In this document: positions 24,626-36,211 of the stretch, one piece after another
Layout: the number at the start of each line of letters is the position of its first letter
Numbering within the stretch: the first letter of the stretch is position 1
DNA from: Erythrocercus mccallii
Lineage: Eukaryota > Chordata > Aves > Passeriformes > Dicruridae
Length of the DNA: 64,000 nt
Assembly: GCA_013397435.1 (NCBI GenBank)
Contig: VZRG01000030.1
Span: forward strand, 763,477 to 827,476
Reading direction: 5' to 3'
Program-made: the position numbers and the translations under genes
Notes under the pieces: generated by a model
What the model was told of the DNA's origin: nothing
The model's database searches: none
The model's input: the letters and a program-made list of their open reading frames with translations, nothing else

Positions 24626-26744
24626 TGCCTGCTTTCCAAACCTTGGGAAGCAGAAGCACAGATGTGCCTAGATGGGACCCTGTCACCCATGGGGCACTGG
24701 AGTCCAGGAGGACATAGCAATGAGAGCTCACCACCATGATGTCCTCTTTGTAAGGAAATACTCATGTTAAGAGGGTTGCTTGTGTTTCATGGCCCCATAT
24801 AACACCTGCTTGTTCTTTTCACGTGTCAGAAACACATGATCTAAATGGAAGAGGCCTATGCTGAAGTGATTTTCTATGTACGTACTGCAAATGTATTTCT
24901 TTATTTATCCGTACCTATATAAATACATTGATATAAAATCCTCATTGTATTTAGATGGTTTTGCCCATATTTGAGGGTAAAGATGTTATAGGGAAACACT
25001 AAACTGTCTTACTTGCTTTCCCAGATAATGATGTTCCTTCCTTTCTTTCTCCTTGGTATAATCAGGAAATAAAAATTCAGCAGCCTTTGTCAAATTGAGG
25101 ACAGCTAAAGTGCCGGGAAGGAGGACAAGCCACATCTTCCAGAGCAAAGAACACAAGGCTGTCTATCACCACCACCTCTGCTGCCATAGAAATCCACCCC
25201 AAAGCAGCCCATACCAATCCAGCAGAGACAGCACTCTCTCCTCACCAGCCTACTTGCAATCCCTCTGGGGAGGGTTGATCTCCTGTCCACTCTTGGCAGG
25301 AGCCTCAGCAGGGGAAGCTTTTGTACCAAGTGTGTTGGGAAAGCCAGGCTGCTTGATTTCTGAGTTTGACCTAAAAAGAAAATTAGCAAAAGGCAGCAGA
25401 CAGATGTATTGCCTCCAGCTACTATCAAAGATCCCCAGCTTGACATCTGTGTTCGTACAAAGGTCTTTGCTGTAGACATTGAAACAGTTGCCAGGCCTTC
25501 TTGGATCTTTTGCAAGACAGAAGACCTTTAAACTCGACTGCCTGCTATGTCTTAGATGCACTGATTTATCATCTTGTCTCTGTAACAATTTACTACTTAT
25601 AAAGTATGATAGCACCAGTAAGTCAAGTAGCTCTTTGCTTTGGCTTTCTTGTGGAGCATCTGTCATGTGAAGTCCATTTCTTTCAGAAATCTTATCAGAA
25701 CAGCTTTCTGTGCTGGGAGAGAGTGAGGAGAGCATTTACTTTTAGAGACACAGGAGCAGGGATTCATTCCAGAGGGAATATTTGTTCTGCCTACACCATA
25801 GAGAAAAGCCATCATTGAAAAAATGGCTTACAAGGAATAGTTGAATTAATGGTGAACTAAGTTTTCCTCAGTGACGGGCACTATATCTCAGTCAATGTTA
25901 TTTGCCATCTGGTAGTAAAAAGTTCCTTCCCATTTGTACTGACAGTCCAGGTCCAGGAGTCATCCTTATCTGAAGAGCTTCTCATTGGTGCCAATGAGAG
26001 CTCTGAACTGAGGCTCCTCAGTAGCCCATTATATGCCAGGTCAACTCAGCACAAGCCAAACAAAAGATCTGCTTTGGGACCAGAGGAGAGAGGAACATTT
26101 TTTTGACTCTGTTTCTTAAAAAAGAGCAGATAGAACTTTATGACAGGAGGAAATTAAAAAAAAAAATCACTAATATATAGCATTCACTTATATTTTGGCT
26201 AAATTTTGCAAGAAATCTGAAACAAAGCTGAAACAGTGAGTGCCATCAATGAAAAAATGAATTTCATTTTTATCATGAAAACTCATGATTTAAAGAATCA
26301 CAAGTGCTGCTTGCACACCAATTTGTGTCTTGCTTCCTCAAATTTGTATCTCTTGACTGAGTTGAGTGAAAGATACAGAATCCTCAGAAATAATGAAAAC
26401 TGCAGATTTCTTGGCTATCTTCAGAACAGACTTTGGAAGGCTGAGCTGGAAGAATAAGACCCTGTCAGTGCCTCTGTGGAGAAGAGACGGCAATGTACAT
26501 TTACCTATTTACACATCAAAGAGTTCATGCAAGAAATAAACACTTTAAAATGTTCCACCACTTAGGGATTTTCCATCAGAGCCCTAAACAACCACAAATC
26601 CATAGGAAAACCAACACACTGTATCAACAGCCTACAGAACGGCTTTTCCTGTTTTCATTTTCATTTTCCTTTTTTCCTTTCATCCCTAAATGTATTACGA
26701 AAGGGAAGTGCATATAATATCTGATTTCTCCCAATTCTCTCTCC
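24626..26744. other. Unique DNA with overlapping open frames, no gene established
   Basis: Between the CR1 copy and the TTTCC microsatellite the DNA shows no recognisable repeat. Its notable content is the unusually stop-poor stretch at 25.10-25.74 kb, listed separately. The remainder is AT-rich, with a polypyrimidine run near 26646-26680 leading toward the microsatellite. Confidence 0.5.
25250..25735 (-). other. Longest open frame; possible terminal exon, unassigned
   Basis: A 161-codon minus-strand frame, the longest in the window, overlaps a 136-codon frame in another minus phase and a 126-codon plus-strand frame. I recognise no domain. Inside it, on the minus strand, TGCTAATTTTCTTTTTAG ends at about 25371. 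This looks like a branch point, polypyrimidine tract and AG acceptor. The frame continues from it for about 39 codons, rich in Pro, Ala, Ser and Lys, to a TAG stop at 25250. That would fit a short terminal exon, but no upstream exon, donor or homology supports it. Chance openness in a slightly GC-richer region is the more likely explanation. Confidence 0.12.
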
Positions 26745-26836
26745 TTTCCTTTCCTTTCCTTTCCTTTCCTTTCCTTTCCTTTCCTTTCCTTTCCTTTCCT
26801 TTCCTTTCCTTTCCTTTCCTTTCCTTTCCTTTCCTT
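26745..26836. repeat. (TTTCC)n pentanucleotide microsatellite
   Basis: There are at least 92 bases of perfect TTTCC units (about 18 copies) running directly into an assembly gap. The flank after the gap resumes with CTTCCTTTCTTTCT, also polypyrimidine, so the array probably extends into the gap. The open frame here on both strands is an artefact of the stop-free unit. Confidence 0.97.
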
Positions 26837-26942
26837 NNNNNNNNNNNNNNNNNNNNNNNNNNNNNNNNNNNNNNNNNNNNNNNNNNNNNNNNNNNNNNNN
26901 NNNNNNNNNNNNNNNNNNNNNNNNNNNNNNNNNNNNNNNNNN
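26837..26942. other. Assembly gap (106 N)
   Basis: A run of undetermined bases between a TTTCC array and a polypyrimidine flank. The true length of this locus is unknown. The gap is most simply an unresolved part of the microsatellite. Confidence 0.99.
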
Positions 26943-28593
26943 CTTCCTTTCTTTCTCTACCCCTAGTTTTTCAAAACTTAGCCCAGGTACAAATGAAAAA
27001 AAGATCATGAAGGTCTTTCGCTGTTTCTTGCTAATTTTTCTGAAAGTAAGGATTGCCTTGACAAGAAGTCTTAGTAAAGACTGAGATTTGACATATAGGA
27101 AACCGTTTTTTTTAGAGTAGGAAAAAGATAAAATTTCTAAGAGAAAGAGGAAAAACAAAAAGCTTTATTTCCAAAACATTCATAAGAATTTCCTGACTGT
27201 AAGTAATTGATAATTTCTCTGTTTTGATGTTTCAGGCAACATGACTGAAAGGTCCAAGAAACTTGGTCATTAAGTGAAGGTCTTATTTCATATTCAAATG
27301 CAAAAACATCCCCTACAGTATATTTCCTGTGATAGGTTGCTCTTTTTACACATACAGTTATCAGAGACGCCTGAAATATGTGACTACAGCTTTCAGTCCC
27401 TGAAGGCAGTTTGTTACAAGTGTGCATGTTGATAATGGCTAACAGGTATTTATATCTTACTTCTCAGTGCCCAAAAGGCACCTTAGTCTTTCCCTATAAA
27501 CAGCATTTAACTACAGTTAATGGATGCTAGCAGCTGTTTTGCCATTAACTTCTCTTGGGCCAAGAAGGCAATGCAGATTTTAATTATGCAGGTCCTTGTG
27601 GAAAACATTCCCAGAGCCCAGCGAGATATGTCTTGTGTATTGGAAATGTTGTGTTTCCATGTATCTGAATATGAGCCAAGGGTTTTTCCCCCTGCTATGA
27701 GGATGGGTCATTCACATTTAGGCCAAGGCATGGACTGGGGTTTTTAATTAACAGTATACCCAACTCCCATTTTTCTGTTCTTCTGAGCATTGTTTTTTCT
27801 TCCTTCTTTTTTCCTTCTCCTTAGGGAATAAGAATATCTCTTGCCTTACAAATAACCTCAGTTTTCCAAGACCAGCTAATCTGGGTAGCTTAGTGAGTTT
27901 ATTTTCTAGAAAACAATGAAATGCAGAGCGCAAATGGAATTGCTTTACAGCTAGCAGGACAGAATCTGTGAGAAATTTCCCCCACTGTCTCAGCTGTTCT
28001 CACTATATGCCAAATCACAGTTTCAGATGGCTGAAATAGATTAATGTCTCCAGTCTGATTTAGTTGCTATAGAACCCCATACTTCACAAAAAAACCCCAC
28101 TCCTTCCACAGTCTTATACAAATTCCAGAGAATTTGAATTTACAGATTAAAAGCATACAAACTTTCAGAAAACAAGGATATATATAATCAAAAAACACAG
28201 TGCTGTGCCAACTAACATGGCTTCTGTCAAGAAGTGTTTTTTGGGAAAGCTGACAGTATGATCCCATGGTTGGCTCAGAAGTCCCCTCACTCTGATTTTG
28301 CACTGATAAGGGAAAAAAAAGTATAAATTTGAATCCCTTAGTGTCAGGCATAAGCAGTTCATCTGTCCAATCTGAGTACATTGCAGCCTTACAGATTTTA
28401 TTTCTAAAGCACATCTTCTGGTAGCCTGCTGAAGTGCTGACTGACATTGCTGAAGTGATGTCCCGTATGAGCCTTTCCACTCACATGTCCTCCCTGCACC
28501 CCTCCTTTGGGGTAACTTAAACACTACAAACTGCAGGGGCACTGGGACCTCCCCGTTCCCTCTTGTAGCCTGAAGCTCCACACTGGTGATGGA

Positions 28594-28953
28594 TGACATC
28601 AGCCCTCACACCGCTGCATGATGTCACACCTGACACTCAGGAAGCCTGCAGGATAAGGCATGCCCTGTCTTTACCAGCATGTGCAGGATAGCTGGGCATC
28701 AGAGAGCTCCCAGAGCCCGGGACTCTAACAACCTCCTCAAGATGAGGGAGGAGGGGAGGTGTTCCATGGGCCCACCTAGACAGAAACTAGAGCACCAGGC
28801 AAGAGGTGGAATTGCAGGGGAATAGTGTGGACATCCCAGCAGCATGTAACCTTTGGTTCAGGGAGCATCACAAGTAATTGTCTCTGCAGAGCCCTCTTTC
28901 ACAAGCTCAGAGGCGTGTCCCTTGAGTGACGGATGTGCACCTGTTTCACGTCA
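28594..28953. promoter_or_regulatory. Cluster of CRE-like sites, tentative
   Basis: TGACATCA (28594-28601) and its reverse complement TGATGTCA (28619-28626) lie 17 bases apart. TGACGG (28927) and ACGTCA (28948-28953) follow. Each is a one-mismatch or partial version of the CREB/ATF site TGACGTCA. The surrounding 28.45-29.0 kb is GC-richer than its neighbourhood. Short motifs occur by chance, and no transcription start or gene is visible, so function is speculative. Confidence 0.2.
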
Positions 28954-29147
28954 GCAACTACCAGCAGCCCACACCCAGCTCCAGTAAGTCTCTGAAGTTT
29001 GTCTACTGGCTATGAAGCATGTGATTTCTCCAGATATTCTAGGTTTTTTGGGTGGTTTGTTTTGCAGTGTCCCTTTGCCAGTTCCATTTCAAAAGGTTCA
29101 TCTCAGAGCCCTCAAATAACAGTGACTTCTAATTACTATCAATCCAT

Positions 29148-29199
29148 ATTGGATTTGAACCGGTGACCCAGAGATTGGATTTGAACCAGTGACAAAGAG
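29148..29199 (-). repeat. 26-base tandem duplication carrying two B-box matches
   Basis: 29148-29173 and 29174-29199 are adjacent 26-base copies that differ at only a few positions (one reads CGGTGACCC where the other reads CAGTGACAA). On the minus strand each contains GGTTCAAATCC, a perfect pol III B-box (29151-29161 and 29177-29187). The local context CTGGGT..C.GGTTCAAATCCA resembles the site at 22663-22679. It may be a duplicated scrap of a tRNA-derived element. No A-box of good quality is seen. Confidence 0.6.
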
Positions 29200-30215
29200 A
29201 TTAAAGGAACCATTCCTGATCCTATGACCTGTCTCCTGAGTCCAGCAGTCCCTGAAGAATGCGATTCATTAACTGAACTGCTTTTGCTGACTGTATTTTT
29301 CCAGTGTCTCATAACCTACATGAAATTACAATATTTTTCCCATTCTCACTATGTGTATGGCAGATACTTACTTCAGTTATTTTCCTAGCTAGCCTCATAG
29401 GAGTTGTGTAAATGGCATTATCAAAATTGCATCTCCCTGATTCATTATTTCCAATTTTATAAAATAGCTGAGTTAGTAAAGACACTATCAAAGGGGTTTT
29501 TAAATAAACATGCTTAATCTTCTGGAGATTAAAAGAGATAGTATGGGTGACATATAATGATTATTTTACCCCAAAGCCATCAGAAATACAATGTACAAGA
29601 AAAACACATCAAACAAATAGGCACAATAGAGAGCATTTCAATGAGGAGATAATCACACTTCAGGATTTGCTTCAACTTAGTGGCCTAAATATTGCCCTGT
29701 ATGTATAATAACCTGAAAGAGGAATACTAAAAACCTCTAGATTTATACTCACAGTCTGCTTAAAAGAATGAACTGCAACTAGTATCTGTACTCATTTATT
29801 TGCAAATTAATTCATAGGAGTTCAAGCTGTACAACGGGCAAAAATAAAAATAATTTAAGAAGCTGGAAAATAAAAAGCAATGTGATCAATTTCTGGCATG
29901 ATGCAAATTTTGATTGATAAGAGTAAAATGATTAGGCAATGTGTCTCTAACCAGGTATCAAGGAAATTACACTGACTTTCTGATTGTCGTAATATTTTTC
30001 ACAGAAAATGTATGATATGCAGAAGAAACACATGGCCTGCCAGTGTAGAAACTCATGGGAGGCAGCATAGATTCAACTTTGTAGAGAAGGAGTTCATTTA
30101 ATAAATCACAAATCCTTCTGCTATTCATCCTGGCTGCAAAGGGATGGCTGATGCAGAATAATGCCCAATTTTCATATAAACCATGCTGGACTATTAGCTA
30201 TAGAGATGATATTAG

Positions 30216-30310
30216 GTTCTGTCCAGATTCTCTGTTGGTGTAACTGGCATACATCAACTGAAGTTAATTGAGCTATGCAGATTTACCCCGGTAGCTGGGA
30301 GAAAATCACA
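30216..30310 (+). repeat. Possible ancient amniote interspersed repeat remnant
   Basis: The stretch contains GGTGTAACTGG and then ACTGAAGTTAATTGAGC and GATTTACCCCGG. These words resemble a very old repeat type common in birds, turtles and crocodilians, built around (GAAGTCAATGGAG) and (TTTACACC) motifs. I cannot name the family from the sequence alone. Confidence 0.4.
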
Positions 30311-31597
30311 TAGTCATTTACAGCATGCCTGGGAAGCCTGGAGAAGGTTATTTTAAGGCATACCATATTCTTTGAAGTTAGGGGCCTGATTAACTCTTTC
30401 CAGCAGCTGCAGTCACTTTGTAACTAGCAGCTTTTCCACTGACTACATATGTGGACTCATACTCCATAGGGCCCAAGCTCCTGCCAGATTGTCACTGAGA
30501 CAAGATCTCATTTCTACTGTGTAATTATTCTGTTAATTAAGTTTTCACACATTTCAGTCATGTGCACTGTGACATTTCATCCGTCCCCAAATCATTCTAC
30601 GAGTACAAAGAGACAAAGTAGGAAAAAAAAATCAGAAATGGTACCTGTATATATAATTACGGCAAAAATTGTGGATCATAGTTCTTGCCAGCTGATTGTC
30701 CATATTGCCACCTAACTAGCACAAAGTTTTAGTAAGACCCAATGTGTTCCAAACAGCTGAAGCCAATGGCCCAAAAGAGCCATAGATTATTCAGAGTGCT
30801 CGGAAAGAGAAGAGCTTTTTCAATCCCTCTAAAAGAATGGGCTAAAATCCACTCTCTTTGTCTGTCCCTCCCTCCCCAATCACTTTGCTTTAATACATTT
30901 TTCTAAGACAGCTTCAAGCACTGCAATTTCAAATCCACCCCTCTAATAATGTTTGCTTACCTGGTGTGACAATAAAAACCTCACCTTGGGTGAGGAGCCC
31001 CATCACAGATCCTCTTACCAGTCACCACCTATGAACAACACATGCTGTGTTCACATCAACATCAGGAGAGAAGTTAAGTAGTTACCTCCCTTCCGCTTGA
31101 AGCTTCAAACAATAGATTTTTACTCTGTTTGACTTCTTTCAGCCCAGGCTGTATGACAAATGCATTGCACACCAAGCAGTGGGCAGGCTCACAGCTGCTG
31201 CTGGAAAAGCAGTGGTTACTGAGACTGTTTCACTCTGGGCCAACGCTCAGTCTGTTTGACAGCTGAGAACATCAAGATTCATCACTGCTGGGCTGCAAAA
31301 GTTTCCCCTGTAATCAAGCATGATATTGACATGAGTGAATGTTGGATCAGGGCCCCAAATATCCAGAATTCACAATGTATATTTAGACTAAAATACAGGG
31401 AGGACACAGGAATATTATTTGTTTTAGTTCAAAATAATATCAAAATGTAATTTTGCTGTTGTTCTGTACCTGTATAGTACCAATAGTTCTTCTCAGAAAT
31501 AGTAAAATACATCATATTCTTGTCGGCATGAAAAAAAAGGAAAAAAAAGCCAGAAAAAATATCAATTGTTTGATATTCAAACACAACATTCACCTAT

Positions 31598-31655
31598 TTG
31601 CATTGACATGAATGAGCAAGGTTTCCCAGTCATTGCAATGGGAGCTTGGATGAAA
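31598..31655 (+). repeat. Possible ancient repeat remnant (CATTGACNTNAATGGGAG type)
   Basis: CATTGACATGAATGAGCAAGG is followed by CAGTCATTGCAATGGGAGC, two tandem-like versions of the CATTGACTTCAATGGGAGC word typical of old sauropsid repeats. Similar words occur near 30.25, 43.98 and 58.34 kb. Family assignment is uncertain. Confidence 0.35.
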
Positions 31656-33739
31656 GAAACAGATCTAAAGGTTTATTCTACTGCCTTTTTCTAAGGCTGC
31701 CTGCAAGGTACTTTTCTGCCCTTTTTTTTTAAGCTTATCAATATGTATTTCGGAATTTCTTACTTTTATGTTTAACACATCTTTTTTAAAAGGGAACACA
31801 ATCATTTTCTAAGGATGCTACTTAGATATGCAGTGGTACAAAAAGGCAGCCACAGACTGTGAGAAAAGCTTTTGAAAGCCCACGGGAAGTGACAGGGACG
31901 GAAAGCAGATCTTTCCACAACAAGTCAGTCCCTGGTATCTTCCCATTATACCCAGCCAGTATTTATTGTGGCCTTTCACAGGTGCCAGGTACTGCTTTGG
32001 ACTAGGATAGATAAGTGCTAAGGACAAGCCCAACATTGTACACTTACAGTCGCTCATCAAAATGAGAGCTCTGAGGTCTGTTTTTCCCTTCAGAAAGCAC
32101 TCAAGTTCATTTATCCCACCTTTTAATCAGGCACCACTTCCCTTTTGACTAAAGCTTAACCTAGGGGAAAATGTGAGCACAAGCTGAGGAAAAGAATCCT
32201 ATCTTTTTGTCAAAGAAGAGTGGTTTGTTCTTGATTTCAAGCATGAGGCAGTTTGATCTTCATATTGTGCTATAACCTCCTCTCAAATTAGGACATTAAG
32301 AATTCTTCCACTTGTTTCTGCAGGTCTTCAGTACATGGTTCTGGTTTGAAATATGATTAGTAATCTGTACAAAACCATGGAGCTAAGAATAAAAGAGGCA
32401 ATTAGGGTTACATTCAGGTGAGCACATCACTCTAAAACAGTAAGGATTTCGATAATTATACAGTTCAAGGATAATATGTATCAGTGTCTCCCTTGAGAAT
32501 CTTCAGTTCATCTCCTGGTCTTTATTTCTAATTAATCCTTGAATCCTTTTGTAAGTTAATACAATTAACAATAAGGATAAACTTGCTGTAGTGTATAGCA
32601 AATTAGATTTACAGAGCTTGCTTTTATTTGCTGTGACCATCAGGGGTCTGAGGAAACCCTCTTAAATTGGTCTTAATTTCAGCATTAGTCAATGACATGT
32701 ATGCTCAAACACCTCCTTTTAACCATGCTGAGGATACCAAAGAGACAAAATCAGTTTCGCTCAATATTTTTTCAAAAGACTACTACAGAAACCAACATTT
32801 GCCACTCGTGAACACTTGCTATATTCTTATTTCACTGTGACTATCCAAAATGAATAGTCAGCATGTCCTTAAAGAAGTAATCTTACAAAAACTCAGGCTT
32901 AAATATAAACCCAAAAATTAATAAATGAAAATAATGTTTTACACAGACATGTAAAGAGAGAAAGGCTTTGTAGGGCAAAACTGTACTTGGCATGATATTG
33001 ATTTATTTTCTCTTCACTCCTCACTCTTATTTTGCCAGCCTGCTGCTGTTTCTAGCTTTTCCAGATCTGAACAACTGGATGTGAACCAAAACACGAGTGT
33101 TGCTCTTGCTGCTGCAATTTAGATTTTCCTTTTCATCACCCACCAGTGTATATTGAAATAAATATAAATTAAAACAGCAAAATGAGACCAGCTATTCTTA
33201 TAAAAACAATTGCTTATGCAATATGAAGTCTGAAAACGGAGAAACAAAAGAGCAATTTTTAAAGGGTTTTTGATTAAATCTATACTCCCACTGTCCTCTC
33301 TTGCTCTGTGCCCATGCCTTGTTTGCTTCCTTTCTCTATTTTCAAAAAAAACAGTGCTGTGAAGGACTTAACAGGTAAACATTTTCATCTGTGTGGTTAT
33401 ACATTCAAAATGTGACTGTGGAGTGGAAGCCTGACGTGAAAGGGCTTATTAATAACATTTTTTATTCATACAGCAGTAAGAAAAAGGTGTCATTTGTTCA
33501 CCCCTTGATTGCCTTTTTCTTTTCAATTACCTCTTCTAAAAGGAAGCTTAATGTCATTTCTGGATTCCAGAAGGTCTCCAGTTAAAAAGAAAACAAGACA
33601 AAAGGCTTTCAGCTTCAGGTAAGTTTTCCTCTGACTTTTCCCCATCATCTTATCTATTTGTTAATGAGGCAGCTGGTATGCACTAACTTAGATTGAGAAA
33701 AGCTAATTTTTGTGTGGGCCAATAAAGCTTATGTCTCCT

Positions 33740-34075
33740 AGCCCTGGTGCCAATCCCCCACCCTGGGCTGCCCAATACCAAGACCTCCTTCTGATCTAAA
33801 ACATCAGGAGGGCCTTGCAGCTGGGCTCACCAGCAGGGCAAGCTGTCTCTTCTGGGGCTCTCCTGCAGCCCTGCTCCTCAGTGTGCCCCACTGCAGAGCT
33901 TGCCCGGGCTGTGGGGTTGTGCCCCCGCTGCCCTCACCAGACTGCCCCGGGGGGGTGGTGCAGCAGGAGGGCAGCAGGAGCTTAGCGTGAGCCTCTGGGA
34001 TGGGCTTGATCCTACTCTAGGGGGTCTTTTCACCATCCTCCTCTGTTGTGCTGCTCCTGCCATGGTTTATACTCC
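33740..34075. other. GC-rich patch
   Basis: About 335 bases are clearly richer in G and C than the surrounding DNA, with CCCC and GGGGGGG runs (near 33945-33955) and repeated GCAGGAGGGCAGCAGGAG-type words. CpG dinucleotides are few, so it is not a typical CpG island. No splice-framed coding frame was recognised. A 61-codon minus-strand frame at 33878-34063 is compositional. Confidence 0.6.
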
Positions 34076-36211
34076 CTAAGTCCACAGCAGTGTTCCCTGT
34101 TCTTTTCTCCAAGACTCCGCTATGTTCTCACAAGACTGATTGCAATCCTTTTTCTTCTGAGACAGGACACAACACCCCAGACTTTGTGAGGCTGTCACAA
34201 TTAAATAAGGGCTTATAAACTGAGACAAGCCTCAACTGAAATAGGAATGCAAAATCCTACCGGAATCTAGCAGAAGAGCAACAAAAGAACATATTCCACC
34301 TAAATGAGTCTTCTCTCCAGTCACTCTGTGTGAAGGACTGCCCTATGAAAATGGTTCAGAAGATTTAAAACATCTTGCAGTGAAGTAGGTCATGCACTTT
34401 AGGACCCATTGAAACTATATGGTGCTCCAAAAATCTAAAAAAAATTAATACCAAATCTTTCCATGATTCTTAGGCCTAGGCTAGTGTCAGAAAGCAGATG
34501 AGTAGAAAAAGAGGAATGCCTCCAGATAGTTTTGTATGGATGGTAAATGAATGATTCTTAACCCATCATTTCAAGCTGAACATGCAGCCCAGGGCAGAAC
34601 TTTCTGGCTATTCAAAGAAAGGTTTTTCCTTTTACTGTGACATTGGAGCAGATCACCAACTTTAATTAATTTATCTTCACAGTATTTCTTGTCTTGCTGT
34701 AGTGTTTACATGACAGACACTAATACCAGTTTACACATATATTACAGGAGATCATCTGCATTTCAGCTCAGGGACAATGTTTCTGGTAGATGGGTTTGCT
34801 GAATGCTAATTAACACTAGCATAAAACACTTCTTTAAAAAATGTCCAACAATATGGTGTTTGGCTGGTATAAGAGTAAATAGTGCTATTCTTTAAAATAA
34901 TGATTATTGGTAAGCCAATTGTCAAACAGAAGTTTCTTAAATGTACTTCCAGGAAAGCAAACATAAAAGAAAGAAAAATAGGCAACTACAAACTCTAAAA
35001 AACAGCAATCATTCGGGTGGTTCTGTAAATCCTTCAAAGGCAACTTACCTTTTCCTTGTTAAAGAACTGTAAACGATCTCCTGGGATCCTGGATCTTTGC
35101 TGAGATTATTCAAGACATCTGTGAGAGAAAAAGGAATATTGTTTTGCTCTGCAAAATATGTTGTTTCTTGGCTCCTACATGTCAGAAGGAAGAACAGTCC
35201 ATTTAGAGAAGAACCATAGTTGGATGTTTTCGGTACATTTCAATGTCTTACTGCTCTTCATCCAAAACATAACTGTAGTTATCTTGCTGGCCAATGTTAC
35301 ACCTTTCTCACCTCTCCCAGAAATTTCCATGATCAGTCTTTAATATGTCCTAGGTACAAATAATGGGACAGGAAAAGAAGCAGAAAACCAGCTGATTTGT
35401 GATAGGTTATTTTGTTTCCTCTCTGATTATGCCTTGTTGAGTTGTTAAGGGGTCTGTTATAGGAGAGCTTTCGATAACTACCTGGCTTTACAGAGACAGT
35501 CCAGTTTTTCTCAACTATGGACTTTTTGCAGTAGAGTTTGTACCTTGAAGTAGGAAAATGAGTGATTAAGCAGCTATTTTCATGGCTCTGTAATTTTATC
35601 TCACCTTTTCTTCCTGTGATTTTGTCTTAAGTCCGATACTTTAACAAGTTACTCACCTCCTCCTTGCAACTCAGAGAACTGTTATTTTTTAACAAAGACA
35701 ACTGATTGCTGCCAGCCTCCTATTTAGCAGCTATTTCAAGTATTTATCCCAGCATATAACATTGTCTTTAAAGAAAGATGTAGCTGCACATTGAGCCGCA
35801 CATTTTGTCATTGCCTACTCTCCGCAGCTTTGTTTAATGCTGCCTTCGTCTTGATTCTGGTGTGCTTAGGAAGCCCAGATTCAACTTTTTGCTCTAGCAG
35901 AGATCTGACATGTCCAGTATAACAGAGAATATCCTTCTTGTCATCAAGCCATGGGCTAGGCTGGGCAGGACCACCTTCTGCTTTTCCTTTTGCATACAGA
36001 CAAGAAAGGCGAACTCAAAGACAACAATACCACAGAAGGGAATGCCACTATCCCTTTGCCTTAGTTGCTCATTTCCAAATTTTCTTAAGTGCTTATCCTG
36101 CCACATACGGATGAATCTGGTTAATAACTGATATGCTATTAAATGAACAAAACTGGATAGGTTTTCAACCAGGCTATTGTTAATGAGCATTGGTTAAACA
36201 GAATATTTGCT

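Larger units (their letters stand above)
26943..36211. other. 9.3 kb of mostly unique DNA, no gene seen
   Basis: This block holds a CRE-like cluster near 28.59-28.95 kb, a 26-base tandem duplication at 29148-29199, two possible ancient-repeat remnants near 30.2 and 31.6 kb, and a GC-rich patch at 33.74-34.07 kb, all listed separately. Open frames reach 144 codons (28165-28599 minus) with no recognisable domain. Confidence 0.5.

Noticed and set aside
24267..24737. A 156-codon minus-strand frame as a host gene
   Set aside because: Its C-terminal two thirds is CR1 reverse-transcriptase sequence with a changed FADD motif and a frameshift. It is a decayed retrotransposon.
26661..27158. A 165-codon minus-strand frame
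   Set aside because: It runs through the TTTCC array and the N gap. About a fifth of it is undetermined sequence and most of the rest is a repeat artefact.
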